Notes under the pieces: generated by a model
What the model saw: only the letters and a program-made list of their open reading frames with translations
Databases searched by the model: none
What the model was told of the DNA's origin: nothing
Shown here: one piece after another, positions 7,991 through 17,283 of the stretch
Position numbering within the stretch: position 1 is the first letter of the stretch
Layout: every line of letters begins with the position of its first letter
From: Oscillospiraceae bacterium MB24-C1
GTDB lineage: Bacteria; Bacillota; Clostridia; Oscillospirales; Ruminococcaceae
Assembly (NCBI GenBank): GCA_030913685.1
Contig: CP133187.1
Location: 1,389,501 to 1,453,500, forward strand
DNA: 64,000 nucleotides
Reading direction: 5' to 3'
Translations under genes and position numbers: made by a program

Positions 7991-9016
7991 ATGAGTAAAC
8001 GTATTGTCACTTTCGGCGAAATTATGCTGCGCTTAGCCCCTAACGGCTATTACCGCTTTTTCCAGAACGACCAGTTTCAGGCCACCTTTGGCGGCGGCGA
8101 AGCGAACGTGGCCGTTTCTTTGGCTAACTACGGCATGGATGCCGCTTTTGTCACCAAGCTGCCTGCTCACGCCATTGGCCAGGGCGCTGTGAATGCCCTG
8201 CGCGGGTTGGGGGTTGACACCACCAAGATTGCGCGCGGCGGAGAAAGAGTTGGTATTTACTTCTTAGAGAAAGGCGCATCTCAGCGGGGCAGCGTGTGCA
8301 TCTATGACCGCGCACATTCCGCCATTCAGGAGGCGCAACCCTCAGACTTTGATTGGGACGCCATTTTCGAAGGAGCAGACTGGTTCCATTTCACCGGAAT
8401 CACTCCTGCTCTGGGCGAGAATCTTGTCCAGATTTGCCTGGAGGCCTGTAAGGCTGCCAGAGCAAAGGGCATCACCGTCTCCTGCGACTTAAACTACCGC
8501 GGTAAGCTGTGGACCCGCGCACAGGCGCGCGAAGCCATGACTATGCTCTGTGAGTATGTCGATGTTTGCATCTCCAATGAAGAGGACGCCAAGGACGTAT
8601 TTGGCATTGAAGCCGTGGGTAGCGATATCACCGGCGGCAAGCTCAATAAAGAGGGCTACAAATCGGTGGCAAAGCAACTGGTCGACAAATTTGGCTTTAA
8701 AAAGGTCGCCATCACACTACGCACCTCCATCTCCGCTAGCGATAATGACTGGGCAGGCATGCTCTATGACGGGCAGAACTGCTATTTCTCGAAGGAATAC
8801 AACTTGCGCATTGTCGACCGTGTTGGCGGCGGCGATTCATTTGGGGGCGGTCTGATTTACTCGCTGCTCAACGGCAAGGACGCGCAAAGCGCCATCGAGT
8901 TTGCTGTGGCGGCTTCCGCCCTGAAGCACTCTGTGGAAGGCGACTTCAACCGCGTCACAGTCGCCGAGGTTGAAAAGCTGGCTGGCGGCGATGCCTCCGG
9001 CCGTGTACAGCGGTAA
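7991..9016 (+). CDS. kdgK: 2-keto-3-deoxygluconate kinase (PfkB family)
   Basis: 341 residues with the PfkB/ribokinase layout: FGEIMLRL at the N-terminus, the GG-x-E-x-NVAV substrate loop near 35, and the C-terminal GGGDSFGGG loop (about 277-285) holding the catalytic Asp. It phosphorylates 2-keto-3-deoxygluconate to KDPG for Eda. It follows eda by 12 bp with AAGGAGG before the ATG. A second, divergent PfkB kinase follows, so one of the two may prefer another keto-deoxy acid. Confidence 0.88.
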   Translation: MSKRIVTFGEIMLRLAPNGYYRFFQNDQFQATFGGGEANVAVSLANYGMDAAFVTKLPAHAIGQGAVNALRGLGVDTTKIARGGERVGIYFLEKGASQRGSVCIYDRAHSAIQEAQPSDFDWDAIFEGADWFHFTGITPALGENLVQICLEACKAARAKGITVSCDLNYRGKLWTRAQAREAMTMLCEYVDVCISNEEDAKDVFGIEAVGSDITGGKLNKEGYKSVAKQLVDKFGFKKVAITLRTSISASDNDWAGMLYDGQNCYFSKEYNLRIVDRVGGGDSFGGGLIYSLLNGKDAQSAIEFAVAASALKHSVEGDFNRVTVAEVEKLAGGDASGRVQR

Positions 9017-9081
9017 CAGTAACACCAGCTGCGGCGTGGCCCTGCGGGGACATGCCGCAGCCTTAAATGGAGGGATGTATC

Positions 9082-10104
9082 ATGCAGTCCTACGATTTTG
9101 ACCTGATTACGTTGGGGGAGATTATGCTGCGGCTCTCTCCGCCCCGGTACGCCCGCATCGCCGACGGTGACATTTTTGAAAAGCTGGCCGGCGGCTCAGA
9201 GCTAAACGTTGCCTCCGGCGTGGCGCAGTTGGGACTGCGCACCGCCATCGCCTCAAAGCTACCCAAAAGCGAACTGGGAACCTTCGTCAAAAATCGCGTC
9301 CGGTTCGTAGGTGTTTCCGACGATTATCTCATCTATGACAAACGTCCCGATGCACGGCTTGGCATCTATTATTACGAAATGGGCGCGGCACCCAGAAAGC
9401 CCGCCGTCATTTACGACCGTCGCAGTGCCTCAGTCAACCGCTTGATGCTCGACGAGTTGCCCGAGTGCCTATGGCGCTCCTGCCGGATGTTCCACACCAG
9501 TGGCATCAGTCTGGCGCTTTCCCCCGACCTGCGTAATACAGTGGTAGAGACTATCCGTCGCTTTCGTGAAAATGGAGCGCTGATCTCATTTGATGTCAAT
9601 TATCGCGCCACGCTATGGAGCGAGGAAGCCGCCCGCGAAACTATCAAAAAGGTACTGCCGCTGACTGATGTTTTATTTGTCTCAGAGGAAACCAGCCGCC
9701 GGATGTTCCAGAAAACCGGTGCGCTTACCGACATTCTGCGCAGCTACGCTGAAGAATATGGCGTAAAGATAGTTGCGGCCACGCAACGCACCGTGCGCAG
9801 CCCAAAAAAACACGATTTCACCTCCACTCTTTATGACGCGGCAACCGATACGTTTTATTCCGAAGAGCCTTATTACGGCATCGACGTTATTGACCGCATC
9901 GGGTCGGGAGACGCCTATGTAGCTGGCGTTCTGTTTGGACTTTTGAAGTTTAACGATCCGCAACAGGCCGTTTGGTATGGCAACGCCATGTCCAGCGTCA
10001 AAAACACCGTCCCGGGCGATCTGCCCAGCTCAAGCTTTGGTGAAATTGAGCGCATCATTCGCGACCATCACAATCAATCATCCGCAGACGAGATGACTCG
10101 CTAA
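9082..10104 (+). CDS. second PfkB-family sugar kinase, 2-keto-3-deoxygluconate kinase-like
   Basis: 340 residues from the ATG at 9082. The ATG at 9067 is rejected because its own codons hold the GGAGGG ribosome-binding site. Family marks are LGEIMLRLSP, AGGSELNVASG and the catalytic loop GSGDAYVAG near 280. It shares the start motif and domain plan with the preceding kinase but has diverged clearly, so this is an old duplication rather than a recent copy. Likely substrate is 2-keto-3-deoxygluconate or the galactonate epimer. Confidence 0.78.
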   Translation: MQSYDFDLITLGEIMLRLSPPRYARIADGDIFEKLAGGSELNVASGVAQLGLRTAIASKLPKSELGTFVKNRVRFVGVSDDYLIYDKRPDARLGIYYYEMGAAPRKPAVIYDRRSASVNRLMLDELPECLWRSCRMFHTSGISLALSPDLRNTVVETIRRFRENGALISFDVNYRATLWSEEAARETIKKVLPLTDVLFVSEETSRRMFQKTGALTDILRSYAEEYGVKIVAATQRTVRSPKKHDFTSTLYDAATDTFYSEEPYYGIDVIDRIGSGDAYVAGVLFGLLKFNDPQQAVWYGNAMSSVKNTVPGDLPSSSFGEIERIIRDHHNQSSADEMTR

Positions 10105-10452
10105 ATATTTGTTTTATAACGGGCGTGTGAGCATATATCTGCTTCACACCAGATTTTGATTTTGCATTTTATTAGAGGCTAAAGCCAAATCACCTTTTAC
10201 ACGACTATGCCGTCAAAATACCGCTGATTGATTACCTCTGCCACACCTAACCCAAGAAAACTTATGGGAGCCGTCGATTTAATAGTTCCTTGTGGTTTGG
10301 TTGAGCGGCCGTCAACCGGGCGGTAGCTGTTTTGGCGATTACTATAATTGCCGTTTAATGCGCGCTAACGGCAAAACTGACGCAGCCTTGATTGGTTAAC
10401 AACGTACGGCTGCATCTCTAAAAACAATAACGTGCAAGGAGCTGTGAACGCT
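10105..10452. other. intergenic region before the MFS gene
   Basis: No gene seen. A GTGTGAGCA/TGCTTCACAC stem near 10125-10150 could end the kinase transcript, but no U tract follows. A short GGTTGA/TCAACC hairpin lies near 10299-10317. No GTATAC operator is present here. Confidence 0.4.
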
Positions 10453-11637
10453 TTGACATCAATGCGGCAAGAGTCGCAGCGAGAAAACGCACTCGTTCGC
10501 AATGTTTTATACGCTTTTTTTATCAGCGGAGCCGCCTCGCAGCCTCTGGGTTCTTTCATCCCCTTTCTGCGTGAGACCTATGGGCTCAGCTATGACTTTT
10601 CGGGCATTTTGCTCTCCTGCCAGTCGATCGGGAATCTGTTCTCGGTTCTTTTGGCGGGCGTGTTGCCCGTCTATCTCGGTCGACGACGCAGTATTCTGAG
10701 TATCGCCGCATGGATGGCCATGGGCTATCTGATCTTTGCCAGCGGCTGGGGCAACCCGCTTCTTTTAGCACTGGCCTTTCTAATGACCGGTATCGCCAGA
10801 GGCGGCAACTCCAATTTCTCAGGTGTCATGATCAGTACGCTGCCCGGCCACAAGGCCACCCGTGGTTATAACCTGCTGCACGGCTGCTTTGCCGTCGGCG
10901 CCCTGCTCTCACCTCTACTTCTGGTCGCTTTAACCCGGCGTTGGCCCGATCACGGCTGGCGATTGATGGCTGGCGCGCTGTTTCTGTTGGTTATCACCCA
11001 GCTGGTCGTTTATGCACGAATGCCACTACCACCTGAATCCACCGCCAAAAGCATTCGTTCAGTTGACCGCAGCTTTTTAAAGGTTAAGCAATTCTGGCTG
11101 GCTGCTGCCGTCTTATTCTTTTATATTTCCTGTGAATACGCTATTGTGGGTTGGCTGGTTACCTATTTTCAGGATATTGGTGCTTTGAGTGCCGACCATT
11201 CGCAAATGATGAACAGCCTATTGTGGCTGGTCATCTTCATTGGACGAATGGTTGGGGCCGCCGTCACCGGCAAAATTTCACGCAACAAGATATTGCTTTT
11301 TGACGGCGCAGGATTCTTTTTATTCTTTTTGCTGGTGTTCTTTAGTCGCAACCCGCTGTCTATCACAATGGGTATCATCGGTATCGGATTTTTTATGGCG
11401 ACCATCTACCCCACCGCTTTCGCTTTTGGTAGCGATTATATCAAGGGCAATGACCTAGGTTCCAGCGCCATGATCTTCACCGGCAGTATTGGTGGCATCA
11501 TCACGCCTGCGCTGGTCGGTTTTGTGGCCGAGCAGTCCGGAATACGTGCCGGCATGGGTGTTGTGGTTGTGTTGACCTTCCTGCTAGTACTTTCGATTAT
11601 TTTTAGTGTTCTCAGTGTTAAAAAAGCAAATCCGTAA
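10453..11637 (+). CDS. major facilitator superfamily transporter, probable uronate permease
   Basis: About 394 residues with some twelve hydrophobic helices and the MFS loop-2/3 pattern around YLGRRRSILS (near 75-85). It sits between the kinases and uxaB, so a hexuronate or related acid is the likely cargo. Start choice is uncertain. AAGGAG at 10436-10441 is too close to the GTG at 10444, fits the TTG at 10453 better, and is distant from the ATG at 10462. All three leave the first helix (AFFISGAASQ) intact. uxaB starts 19 bp after the stop. Confidence 0.8.
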   Translation: MTSMRQESQRENALVRNVLYAFFISGAASQPLGSFIPFLRETYGLSYDFSGILLSCQSIGNLFSVLLAGVLPVYLGRRRSILSIAAWMAMGYLIFASGWGNPLLLALAFLMTGIARGGNSNFSGVMISTLPGHKATRGYNLLHGCFAVGALLSPLLLVALTRRWPDHGWRLMAGALFLLVITQLVVYARMPLPPESTAKSIRSVDRSFLKVKQFWLAAAVLFFYISCEYAIVGWLVTYFQDIGALSADHSQMMNSLLWLVIFIGRMVGAAVTGKISRNKILLFDGAGFFLFFLLVFFSRNPLSITMGIIGIGFFMATIYPTAFAFGSDYIKGNDLGSSAMIFTGSIGGIITPALVGFVAEQSGIRAGMGVVVVLTFLLVLSIIFSVLSVKKANP

Positions 11638-11656
11638 CTTCTGAAAGGAGACAAAA

Positions 11657-13132
11657 ATGGATAAGCTCAATTACAGCGTATTAAAGGCACAGGGCTTTGA
11701 GGGCTATCTGCTTGAATCCGCCCCTGAGCGGGTGCTTCAGTTCGGCGAAGGCAACTTCCTTAGGGCTTTCGTGGACTATTTCATCGACATTCTGAATGAA
11801 AAGGCAGGCTTTAACAGCAAAGTGGTGCTTACCCAGCCCATCGCTCCCGGCTTGGCCGATATGATTAATAGTCAGGAAGGACTATACACGCTGTTCCTGC
11901 GCGGGCAGGAAAACGGTCAGAAGGTAAACCGCAAGCGGGTAATTTCTTGCGTTTCGCGCTGCATTAATCCCTATCAGGATTACACCGCGCTGCTCGACTG
12001 TGCCAAAAATCCTGATCTGCGGTTTTTGGTCTCCAACACCACCGAGGCCGGTATCGTCTTTGACCCCGCCTGCAAATTTGATGACACACCACCCGCCAGC
12101 TTCCCGTCCAAATTAACCCGCTTTCTCTACGAGCGTTATCAGCTAGGGCTGCCCGGTTTTGTGATATTATCCTGTGAGCTCATTGACCACAACGGTGACG
12201 AGCTAAAAAAATGTGTTAGAAAATATGTTGACTTTTGGGGTTTATCCGAGAGCTTCGCTAAGTGGGTGCAGGAAGAAAACATTTTCTGCTCCACATTGGT
12301 GGATCGCATTGTCACCGGCTATCCCCGCGCAGAGGCCGAGGCCATCTGTAAAGAATTGGGCTATGAGGATAACCTCATTGACACCGGTGAGGTATTCGGA
12401 TTCTGGGTTATCGAAGGCCCGCAATCCCTTAAAGAAGAACTGCCGTTTGAAAAGGCTGGATTACCGGTCATCATCGTTGACGATCACACCCCCTATAAGC
12501 AGCGCAAAGTGCGTATCCTAAACGGCGCGCACACCTCCATGGTGCTCGGTGCCTATCTGGCCGGGCAGGATATTGTTCGCGACTGTATGATGGACGACGT
12601 GATCCGCGGCTTTATGAATAAAACCATCTATGACGAAATCATTCCAACGCTTGATCTACCCAAGAAGGATTTGACCGATTTTGCCGCCGCTGTCGCCGAG
12701 CGTTTTGCAAACCCCTATATCGACCACGCGCTGCTGGCAATCTCACTCAATTCCACTGCAAAGTGGAAGGCCAGAGTCATGCCAAGCCTTCTGGAATATA
12801 AAAAGCGCGCCGACAAGCTCCCTGCTTGTATCACCTTCTCATTCGCCGCCTACATCGCATTTTATCATGCGGGCCGCGAAAAGGGTGCGGGCTGCCTGAT
12901 TGGAAAGCGGGCTGACAACACCTTTGAGATCAAGGACGATCAGTGGGTGCTAGATTTCTACTATGACCACCGGGACGACGACGCAAAATCACTTGCTCAT
13001 GCCGTTATCCATAACGAAAAAATGTGGGGCAACGACCTTGCCGAGCTGCCCGGCTTTGAAGACGCCGTGGCCGCTGCGCTCGAGCGCATAGAGGCCGTCG
13101 GCATGTATCAGGCTATGAAACAATGTCTGTAA
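11657..13132 (+). CDS. uxaB: tagaturonate reductase (altronate oxidoreductase)
   Basis: 491 residues, long-chain mannitol dehydrogenase superfamily. The Rossmann segment VLQFGEGNFLRAF lies near 26-38, the NTTEAG loop near 115, the ILSCELIDHNGDEL site near 170-185, and the catalytic-region Lys in NGAHTSM near 290. The length and FGEGNFLR form are those of UxaB rather than UxuB. It reduces D-tagaturonate to D-altronate in the galacturonate branch. AAAGGAG precedes the ATG, and uxaA follows after 19 bp. Confidence 0.93.
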   Translation: MDKLNYSVLKAQGFEGYLLESAPERVLQFGEGNFLRAFVDYFIDILNEKAGFNSKVVLTQPIAPGLADMINSQEGLYTLFLRGQENGQKVNRKRVISCVSRCINPYQDYTALLDCAKNPDLRFLVSNTTEAGIVFDPACKFDDTPPASFPSKLTRFLYERYQLGLPGFVILSCELIDHNGDELKKCVRKYVDFWGLSESFAKWVQEENIFCSTLVDRIVTGYPRAEAEAICKELGYEDNLIDTGEVFGFWVIEGPQSLKEELPFEKAGLPVIIVDDHTPYKQRKVRILNGAHTSMVLGAYLAGQDIVRDCMMDDVIRGFMNKTIYDEIIPTLDLPKKDLTDFAAAVAERFANPYIDHALLAISLNSTAKWKARVMPSLLEYKKRADKLPACITFSFAAYIAFYHAGREKGAGCLIGKRADNTFEIKDDQWVLDFYYDHRDDDAKSLAHAVIHNEKMWGNDLAELPGFEDAVAAALERIEAVGMYQAMKQCL

Positions 13133-13151
13133 TTATCGGGAGGACCCGCTT

Positions 13152-14630
13152 ATGAAACTGATTCAAATACACCCCTCGGATAATGTCGCCATTGCACTGG
13201 CGCCTATCGAAAAAGGCGAAACGCTGACCGTCTCTGGTCGGAAGATTATTGCTGTCGAAGATATTCCTCAGGGGCATAAGCTAGCGCTGACACCCATCCC
13301 CAACGAAGCACTGATTATCAAATACGGAAATCCCATCGGCCGCACAACAGCGGCCATTGGCCCAGGCATGTGGGTTCATACTCACAATGTGCAAACCACC
13401 CTATCGGAAACCGAAGAATTTACCTACCATCACAAACAGTACCCCTTGCCTGAGATAGAGCCTAAAACTTTTATGGGCTTTCGGCGGCCCGATGGTCGGG
13501 CGGCCATTCGTAACGAGCTGTGGATTATCCCAACCGTGGGCTGCGTCAACAGTGTCGCCCAGCATCTGGTACAAGCCAATCAACATCTGGTTGCCGGTAC
13601 GGTTGAGGGGTTGTACGCCTTCCCCCATCCGTTTGGATGCAGCCAAATGGGTGATGACCACGCTCAGACTCGTAAGCTTTTGGCCGCGCTGTCCCGCCAT
13701 CCTAATGCCGCAGGCGTACTGGTTTTAGGTTTGGGGTGTGAAAATTTGACAATGGCGCAGTTTAAAGAAGAGCTAGGACAGTGGGACGATAGTCGTATTA
13801 AGTTTCTGATTTGTCAGGATGTTGAGGACGAGATCTCCGCCGCTTCTGCGCTGCTTTCTGAACTAGCCGCGTACGCTGCAAAATTTACGCGCGAGCCGAT
13901 ACCCGCCAGTGAGCTGGTCGTGGGCATGAAATGCGGTGGTTCGGACGGGCTTTCCGGCATTACTGCAAACCCCACGGTCGGTCGATTCTCCGACCGATTG
14001 GTGTCGCTAGGCGGTTCTACCATCCTGACTGAGGTTCCCGAGATGTTTGGCGCAGAATCAATTCTGCTCGACCGCAGTGAAAACCGAGCGGTTTTCGACC
14101 GGGCCATTAAAATGATCTCCGACTTCAAGCAATACTATGTCAACCACGGACAGGTCGTATATGAAAATCCAAGTCCCGGCAACAAAGCCGGTGGCATCAC
14201 CACGCTGGAGGATAAATCTTGTGGCTGCGTTCAAAAAGGCGGCAGTGCCCAGATTGTCGATGTGCTTGATTACGGCGATATCGTCACTAAAAAGGGGCTG
14301 AACCTTTTAAGTGGCCCCGGCAATGATTTGGTAAGCGCAACAGCGCTTACCGCCGCAGGCGCCCATCTAATTCTATTTACCACAGGGCGCGGCACCCCTT
14401 TTGGCGCACCCGCCCCTACTTTAAAGATTTCAACCAATACCCCGCTTTTTGAAAAGAAGGGGAACTGGATCGATTTTAACGCCGGCACGGTCGCTCAGGG
14501 GGAATCCCTCGACGACGCCGGAGACCGCCTGCTTGACCACGTATTGGAAGTGGCAAGTGGCTCGCAAACCAAAAGCGAGCGCGGCTGTGCCCGCGAAATC
14601 GCCATTTTTAAAGATGGCGTCATGCTCTGA
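13152..14630 (+). CDS. uxaA: altronate dehydratase UxaA
   Basis: 492 residues. The N-terminal SAF domain (1-90) contains IHPSDNVA and is followed by the large catalytic domain with GYGRKDGRAAIRNE-type segment GFRRPDGRAAIRNELW (near 110) and cysteines in GCSQMGDDH, GLGCE, GMKCGGSDG and DKSCGCVQKGG. It dehydrates D-altronate to 2-keto-3-deoxygluconate, so it meets the glucuronate branch at the KDG kinases. Last gene of the eda-kinases-MFS-uxaB-uxaA run. The ATG follows GGGAGGA. Confidence 0.94.
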   Translation: MKLIQIHPSDNVAIALAPIEKGETLTVSGRKIIAVEDIPQGHKLALTPIPNEALIIKYGNPIGRTTAAIGPGMWVHTHNVQTTLSETEEFTYHHKQYPLPEIEPKTFMGFRRPDGRAAIRNELWIIPTVGCVNSVAQHLVQANQHLVAGTVEGLYAFPHPFGCSQMGDDHAQTRKLLAALSRHPNAAGVLVLGLGCENLTMAQFKEELGQWDDSRIKFLICQDVEDEISAASALLSELAAYAAKFTREPIPASELVVGMKCGGSDGLSGITANPTVGRFSDRLVSLGGSTILTEVPEMFGAESILLDRSENRAVFDRAIKMISDFKQYYVNHGQVVYENPSPGNKAGGITTLEDKSCGCVQKGGSAQIVDVLDYGDIVTKKGLNLLSGPGNDLVSATALTAAGAHLILFTTGRGTPFGAPAPTLKISTNTPLFEKKGNWIDFNAGTVAQGESLDDAGDRLLDHVLEVASGSQTKSERGCAREIAIFKDGVML

Positions 14631-14886
14631 TATCTTCTAATCTTTTTCATTATTGCAATCCCTCTTTTTCTTCCTGCTGTCGGCCTCTTTTTCCAGAATG
14701 TCTATCATTTTGGCAAAAGGGGCCGACGCATTTCTGCTCTGCTGGCATACTTTGTATAATATTGCAACTAAAAAATCCTGGGCTGTTGTTTTTACAACAG
14801 ATTTAATCAGATAAATTTTATATAATAAGGTTATAAAAGGCGTTTACGGCACAAACTTGTACAAAATAGCATCAGGAGGTGTGATA

Positions 14887-15072
14887 ATGAAAGCGTTAGT
14901 AAATGATGCATGTATTGGATGTGGGCTGTGTGCCAGCCTCTGTCCCGAGGTGTTCCACATGACCGACGCTGGCCTTGCAGAAGCTGTCTCTCATGAGGTT
15001 GAAGCGTCACTGCAGGAAAAAGCCGTTGAAGCACGAGACAGTTGTCCCGTAAATGCGATCGAAACCGACTAA
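14887..15072 (+). CDS. small [4Fe-4S] ferredoxin
   Basis: 61 residues from the ATG at 14887, which has a strong AGGAGGTGTG before it. The cluster ligands are the C-x2-C-x2-C of CIGCGLC (residues 9-15) and the distal Cys of DSCPVNAI near 54. An additional Cys in ASLCP follows the first motif. The length and single distal Cys fit a monocluster ferredoxin of the Thermotoga/Desulfovibrio kind. It is a soluble electron carrier with unknown partners. A cupin follows after 26 bp. Confidence 0.88.
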   Translation: MKALVNDACIGCGLCASLCPEVFHMTDAGLAEAVSHEVEASLQEKAVEARDSCPVNAIETD

Positions 15073-15098
15073 AAAACACGACAGCGAGGTGTATGGAC

Positions 15099-15431
15099 AT
15101 GATTAAAAATTTAGCGCATGAAACAGTTCTTTCACTTGCGTCACAGGTTGACGCTCAGCCTGGACAGATCGTCAGCAAGACCTTGGCACAGAATAAGGCA
15201 GTCAGTGTCACTCTGTTCGCCTTTGCGCAGGGTGAAGAGATAAGCGCGCATGACTCCGATGGCGACGCGATGGTTACCATTTTAGAAGGTACTGGACAGC
15301 TTTGGGTTGACGGAACAGAATATGTCCTGCAGGCCGGCGAAACACTGGTTATGCCCGCCAAAAAACCGCACGCGGTATTTGCCAAAGAAGCTTTTAAAAT
15401 GCTGCTGTTGGTAGTCTTTCCTCCTAAATAG
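15099..15431 (+). CDS. cupin-domain protein
   Basis: 110 residues from the ATG at 15099, with GCGAGG at optimal distance. Conserved cupin segments are HDSDGDAMVTILEGTGQLWV and AGETLVMPAKKPHAV. In the first motif one of the usual His ligands is replaced by Asp (HDSD instead of H-x-H), so metal binding may be altered. It forms a pair with the ferredoxin gene and ends before a strong hairpin. Function unknown; small stand-alone cupins often bind a ligand or sense one. Confidence 0.8.
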   Translation: MIKNLAHETVLSLASQVDAQPGQIVSKTLAQNKAVSVTLFAFAQGEEISAHDSDGDAMVTILEGTGQLWVDGTEYVLQAGETLVMPAKKPHAVFAKEAFKMLLLVVFPPK

Positions 15432-15523
15432 CGCATGGCTACGCACCGCAAAATTAATGCTCCAAGGTGTTGACTTTGAGTTATTTGCAAAGAAATATCA
15501 AAACGCACCGGCGGTGCCATTTA

Positions 15524-15574
15524 AAAACTACGCTCTAAAAACGACTTTAAAGGCCGTTTCTAGGGCGTAGTTTT
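15524..15574 (+). terminator. intrinsic terminator after ferredoxin-cupin
   Basis: AAAACTACGC pairs with GCGTAGTTTT and the stem continues inward for about 10 further pairs with one mismatch. The right arm ends in a T run. It lies 92 bp after the cupin stop. Confidence 0.75.
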
Positions 15575-15728
15575 CTGATATTATATATTACAAAATTGAC
15601 CTTCATTACACTGCCGACAACATTAAAACTCTGATCAACCATCATGTTGATAAACGGCGCAGTGCTTACACGTCTCAATTTTTAGAGTTTTTTGTAGTTA
15701 GTCAAACTTGTTTCCTTATCGAGGCGCC

Positions 15729-16106
15729 CTAAGTTCTAAGCAAAAATAGAAACGTTACTACAATTTGTCCTATATGAATAATTTGGTCAGTCCACAAATT
15801 AATCGCTTTTACATTGGCTTTTAGATGATCAACTACAGCGTGAATAATTAGATTAAGCGCAAAAAAGAAAGCAAACCAAAAACCAATTTTAAACCTTAAA
15901 TAAAATGCCACCGGCAGCATAGTCATAAAAGCCCAGCTAAAAGAATGCATGACCAAGGCCCAAATATAATCATACTGGTACATCTTATTTGGTGCATTTT
16001 GTTCCCACCATGATTTTTGCTTAGCATTAGCGAGCCATCCTTGTAAATAGTAATCATCTACGATGTGTAAGAAAATCATTGATAGAAATGCAAAGAGCTT
16101 ATTCAA
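15729..16106 (-). CDS. small multi-pass membrane protein, DUF3307-like
   Basis: 125 residues with about four hydrophobic helices. It has a HIVDDYYLQGWLANAKQKS segment (about 14-32) and a second His/Asp pair in IIHAVVDHLKA. The H-x2-D-(F/Y)-x-LQ pattern followed by K-x-K-S matches the DUF3307 family, found in bacteria and some phages, of unknown function. Codon use is more AT-rich than the neighbouring metabolic genes. It lies in the patch next to the integrase remnant and tRNA-Gly, so it may be island cargo. Confidence 0.6.
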   Translation of the reverse strand: MNKLFAFLSMIFLHIVDDYYLQGWLANAKQKSWWEQNAPNKMYQYDYIWALVMHSFSWAFMTMLPVAFYLRFKIGFWFAFFFALNLIIHAVVDHLKANVKAINLWTDQIIHIGQIVVTFLFLLRT

Positions 16107-16203
16107 TACGCTTTACTCCTTTTAAATTCACTTGCGACGTGAAATTTGCATACAATCCATATAGGGCATTATTCACGCCTAGCTTATATTTTCTAACGGA
16201 AGG

Positions 16204-16306
16204 ATGAATTTTATGTTTTATTGGTACCGCAGATGGATGCGTTGGGGGCGTTTTGGCAATTGCTGCAGGCGTTGTGGACGCGGTTGCAGATTCTTTTAGA
16301 GCCTAA
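16204..16306 (+). other. possible very small gene with its own ribosome-binding site and terminator
   Basis: A GGAAGGA site (16198-16204) precedes two overlapping short frames. Frame A starts at ATG 16213 and gives a 28-residue Cys/Arg/aromatic peptide (MFYWYRRWMRW...). Frame B has no ATG (open from 16208) and gives a Gly/Ala-rich peptide ending in DAVADSFRA. The excellent terminator at 16320-16354 follows. The layout suggests a transcribed unit, but I cannot say which frame, if any, is translated. Confidence 0.3.
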
Positions 16307-16677
16307 AAATAATACTTACAACAACCATATCAGGATTGATGTGGTTGTTTTTTTACGTACTCGAATTTATGGCCGCCTGTGGATGAAAAGACTGTTTCAA
16401 ACAGCATCAAATGCGGCGATACCGCCTCCCTCACCTTTGATTGCAACTATTCTCCCCAGAAATATAGACGTCGTTTTTAAGTTTCTTTACTCACCAGCAG
16501 GAGGATAATCTGGACTGCCAAGAGAAAGTTCAAAATAGTTCTCTGGCTTTTATTTTTTCAAAGATTTGAGTTTTTATAGATCATCTTATTTACTGCGATG
16601 CAAACGAGTGACAAAATCTACTCCAAATGTTATACTTTGCTTAAAAATACACCATTTGTGAGGCAAGGAGATATATT
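16300..16677. other. intergenic region before the 2H phosphoesterase
   Basis: Apart from the terminator at 16320-16354 I see no supported gene. Frames through 16355-16508 lack a ribosome-binding site and look like chance. Confidence 0.4.
16320..16354 (+). terminator. strong intrinsic terminator
   Basis: A 13-bp stem (AACAACCATATCA with its complement, one wobble) and a GGAT loop, followed by a T run (16350-16354 and arm). It ends the small unit at 16204-16306. Confidence 0.82.
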
Positions 16678-17211
16678 TTGAACCAAATAAGGACGCTATG
16701 CGTGATGGGCACATTTGATAATCAAACTAACCAAAAAGTATACCGAATCAAAGAAAAATTAAAAGCGCAAGGCATCTCTATTGATGCATATGAACCTCAT
16801 ATAACGTTTGGCATTTATACAGAACTTGATGAGATAAGTCTGTTCAAGTGGATTAGCAAGGTTGTAGCACAACATAAAAAAATACAGATTTCTTTTAACC
16901 ATTTTGGTTTTTTCCCCGATGCGCGTTATTGTTTTTTAGCGCCCTGTTCCAGTTATGGCCTATTGGAACTTCATTCGAATATACATGAAAAATTCGATAA
17001 CTGTTGCACTGATAAAGGTTGTCTATATTCGCTTAAGCAAAAAAACTGGTCTCCACATATGACGATTGCTTCGATTGAGCTAGGGCAGACGGAAAAGTTG
17101 CTTTCAATTCTATGGGAGAGTTTTTCGCCTTTTACAGCAGAACTTACTCGATTAAAAATAACTTCTTCTGATACCAGCAAAGATGTTGGTGTTTTTGAGC
17201 TGAGAGGATGA
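16678..17211 (+). CDS. 2H phosphoesterase superfamily (LigT / 2'-5' RNA ligase-like) protein
   Basis: 177 residues with both 2H signatures: HITFG near residue 40 and HMTIAS near 128, the paired H-x-T/S motifs that form the active site. Family members hydrolyse or ligate 2',5' or cyclic phosphodiesters in RNA and nucleotides. The substrate here is unknown. TTG is the likely start, preceded by AAGGAGATA; no in-frame ATG lies near. The gene is AT-rich and sits in the patch upstream of the integrase remnant. Confidence 0.75.
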   Translation: MNQIRTLCVMGTFDNQTNQKVYRIKEKLKAQGISIDAYEPHITFGIYTELDEISLFKWISKVVAQHKKIQISFNHFGFFPDARYCFLAPCSSYGLLELHSNIHEKFDNCCTDKGCLYSLKQKNWSPHMTIASIELGQTEKLLSILWESFSPFTAELTRLKITSSDTSKDVGVFELRG

Positions 17212-17283
17212 TGTTACACCTCCGATAATTTAACAATAATCTGGTTATCTGCTCTTGCATATACCCGCTTTCGCGCTTTCGTT

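Noticed and set aside
14636-14857. Open minus-strand frame reading ...FAKMIDILEKEADSRKKKRD...
   Set aside because: Looks coding-like but has no start codon or ribosome-binding site and lies antisense to the ferredoxin leader; probably chance or an old remnant.
15042-15098. N-terminal extension of the cupin gene
   Set aside because: It begins with TTG inside the ferredoxin gene; the ATG at 15099 has the proper ribosome-binding site.
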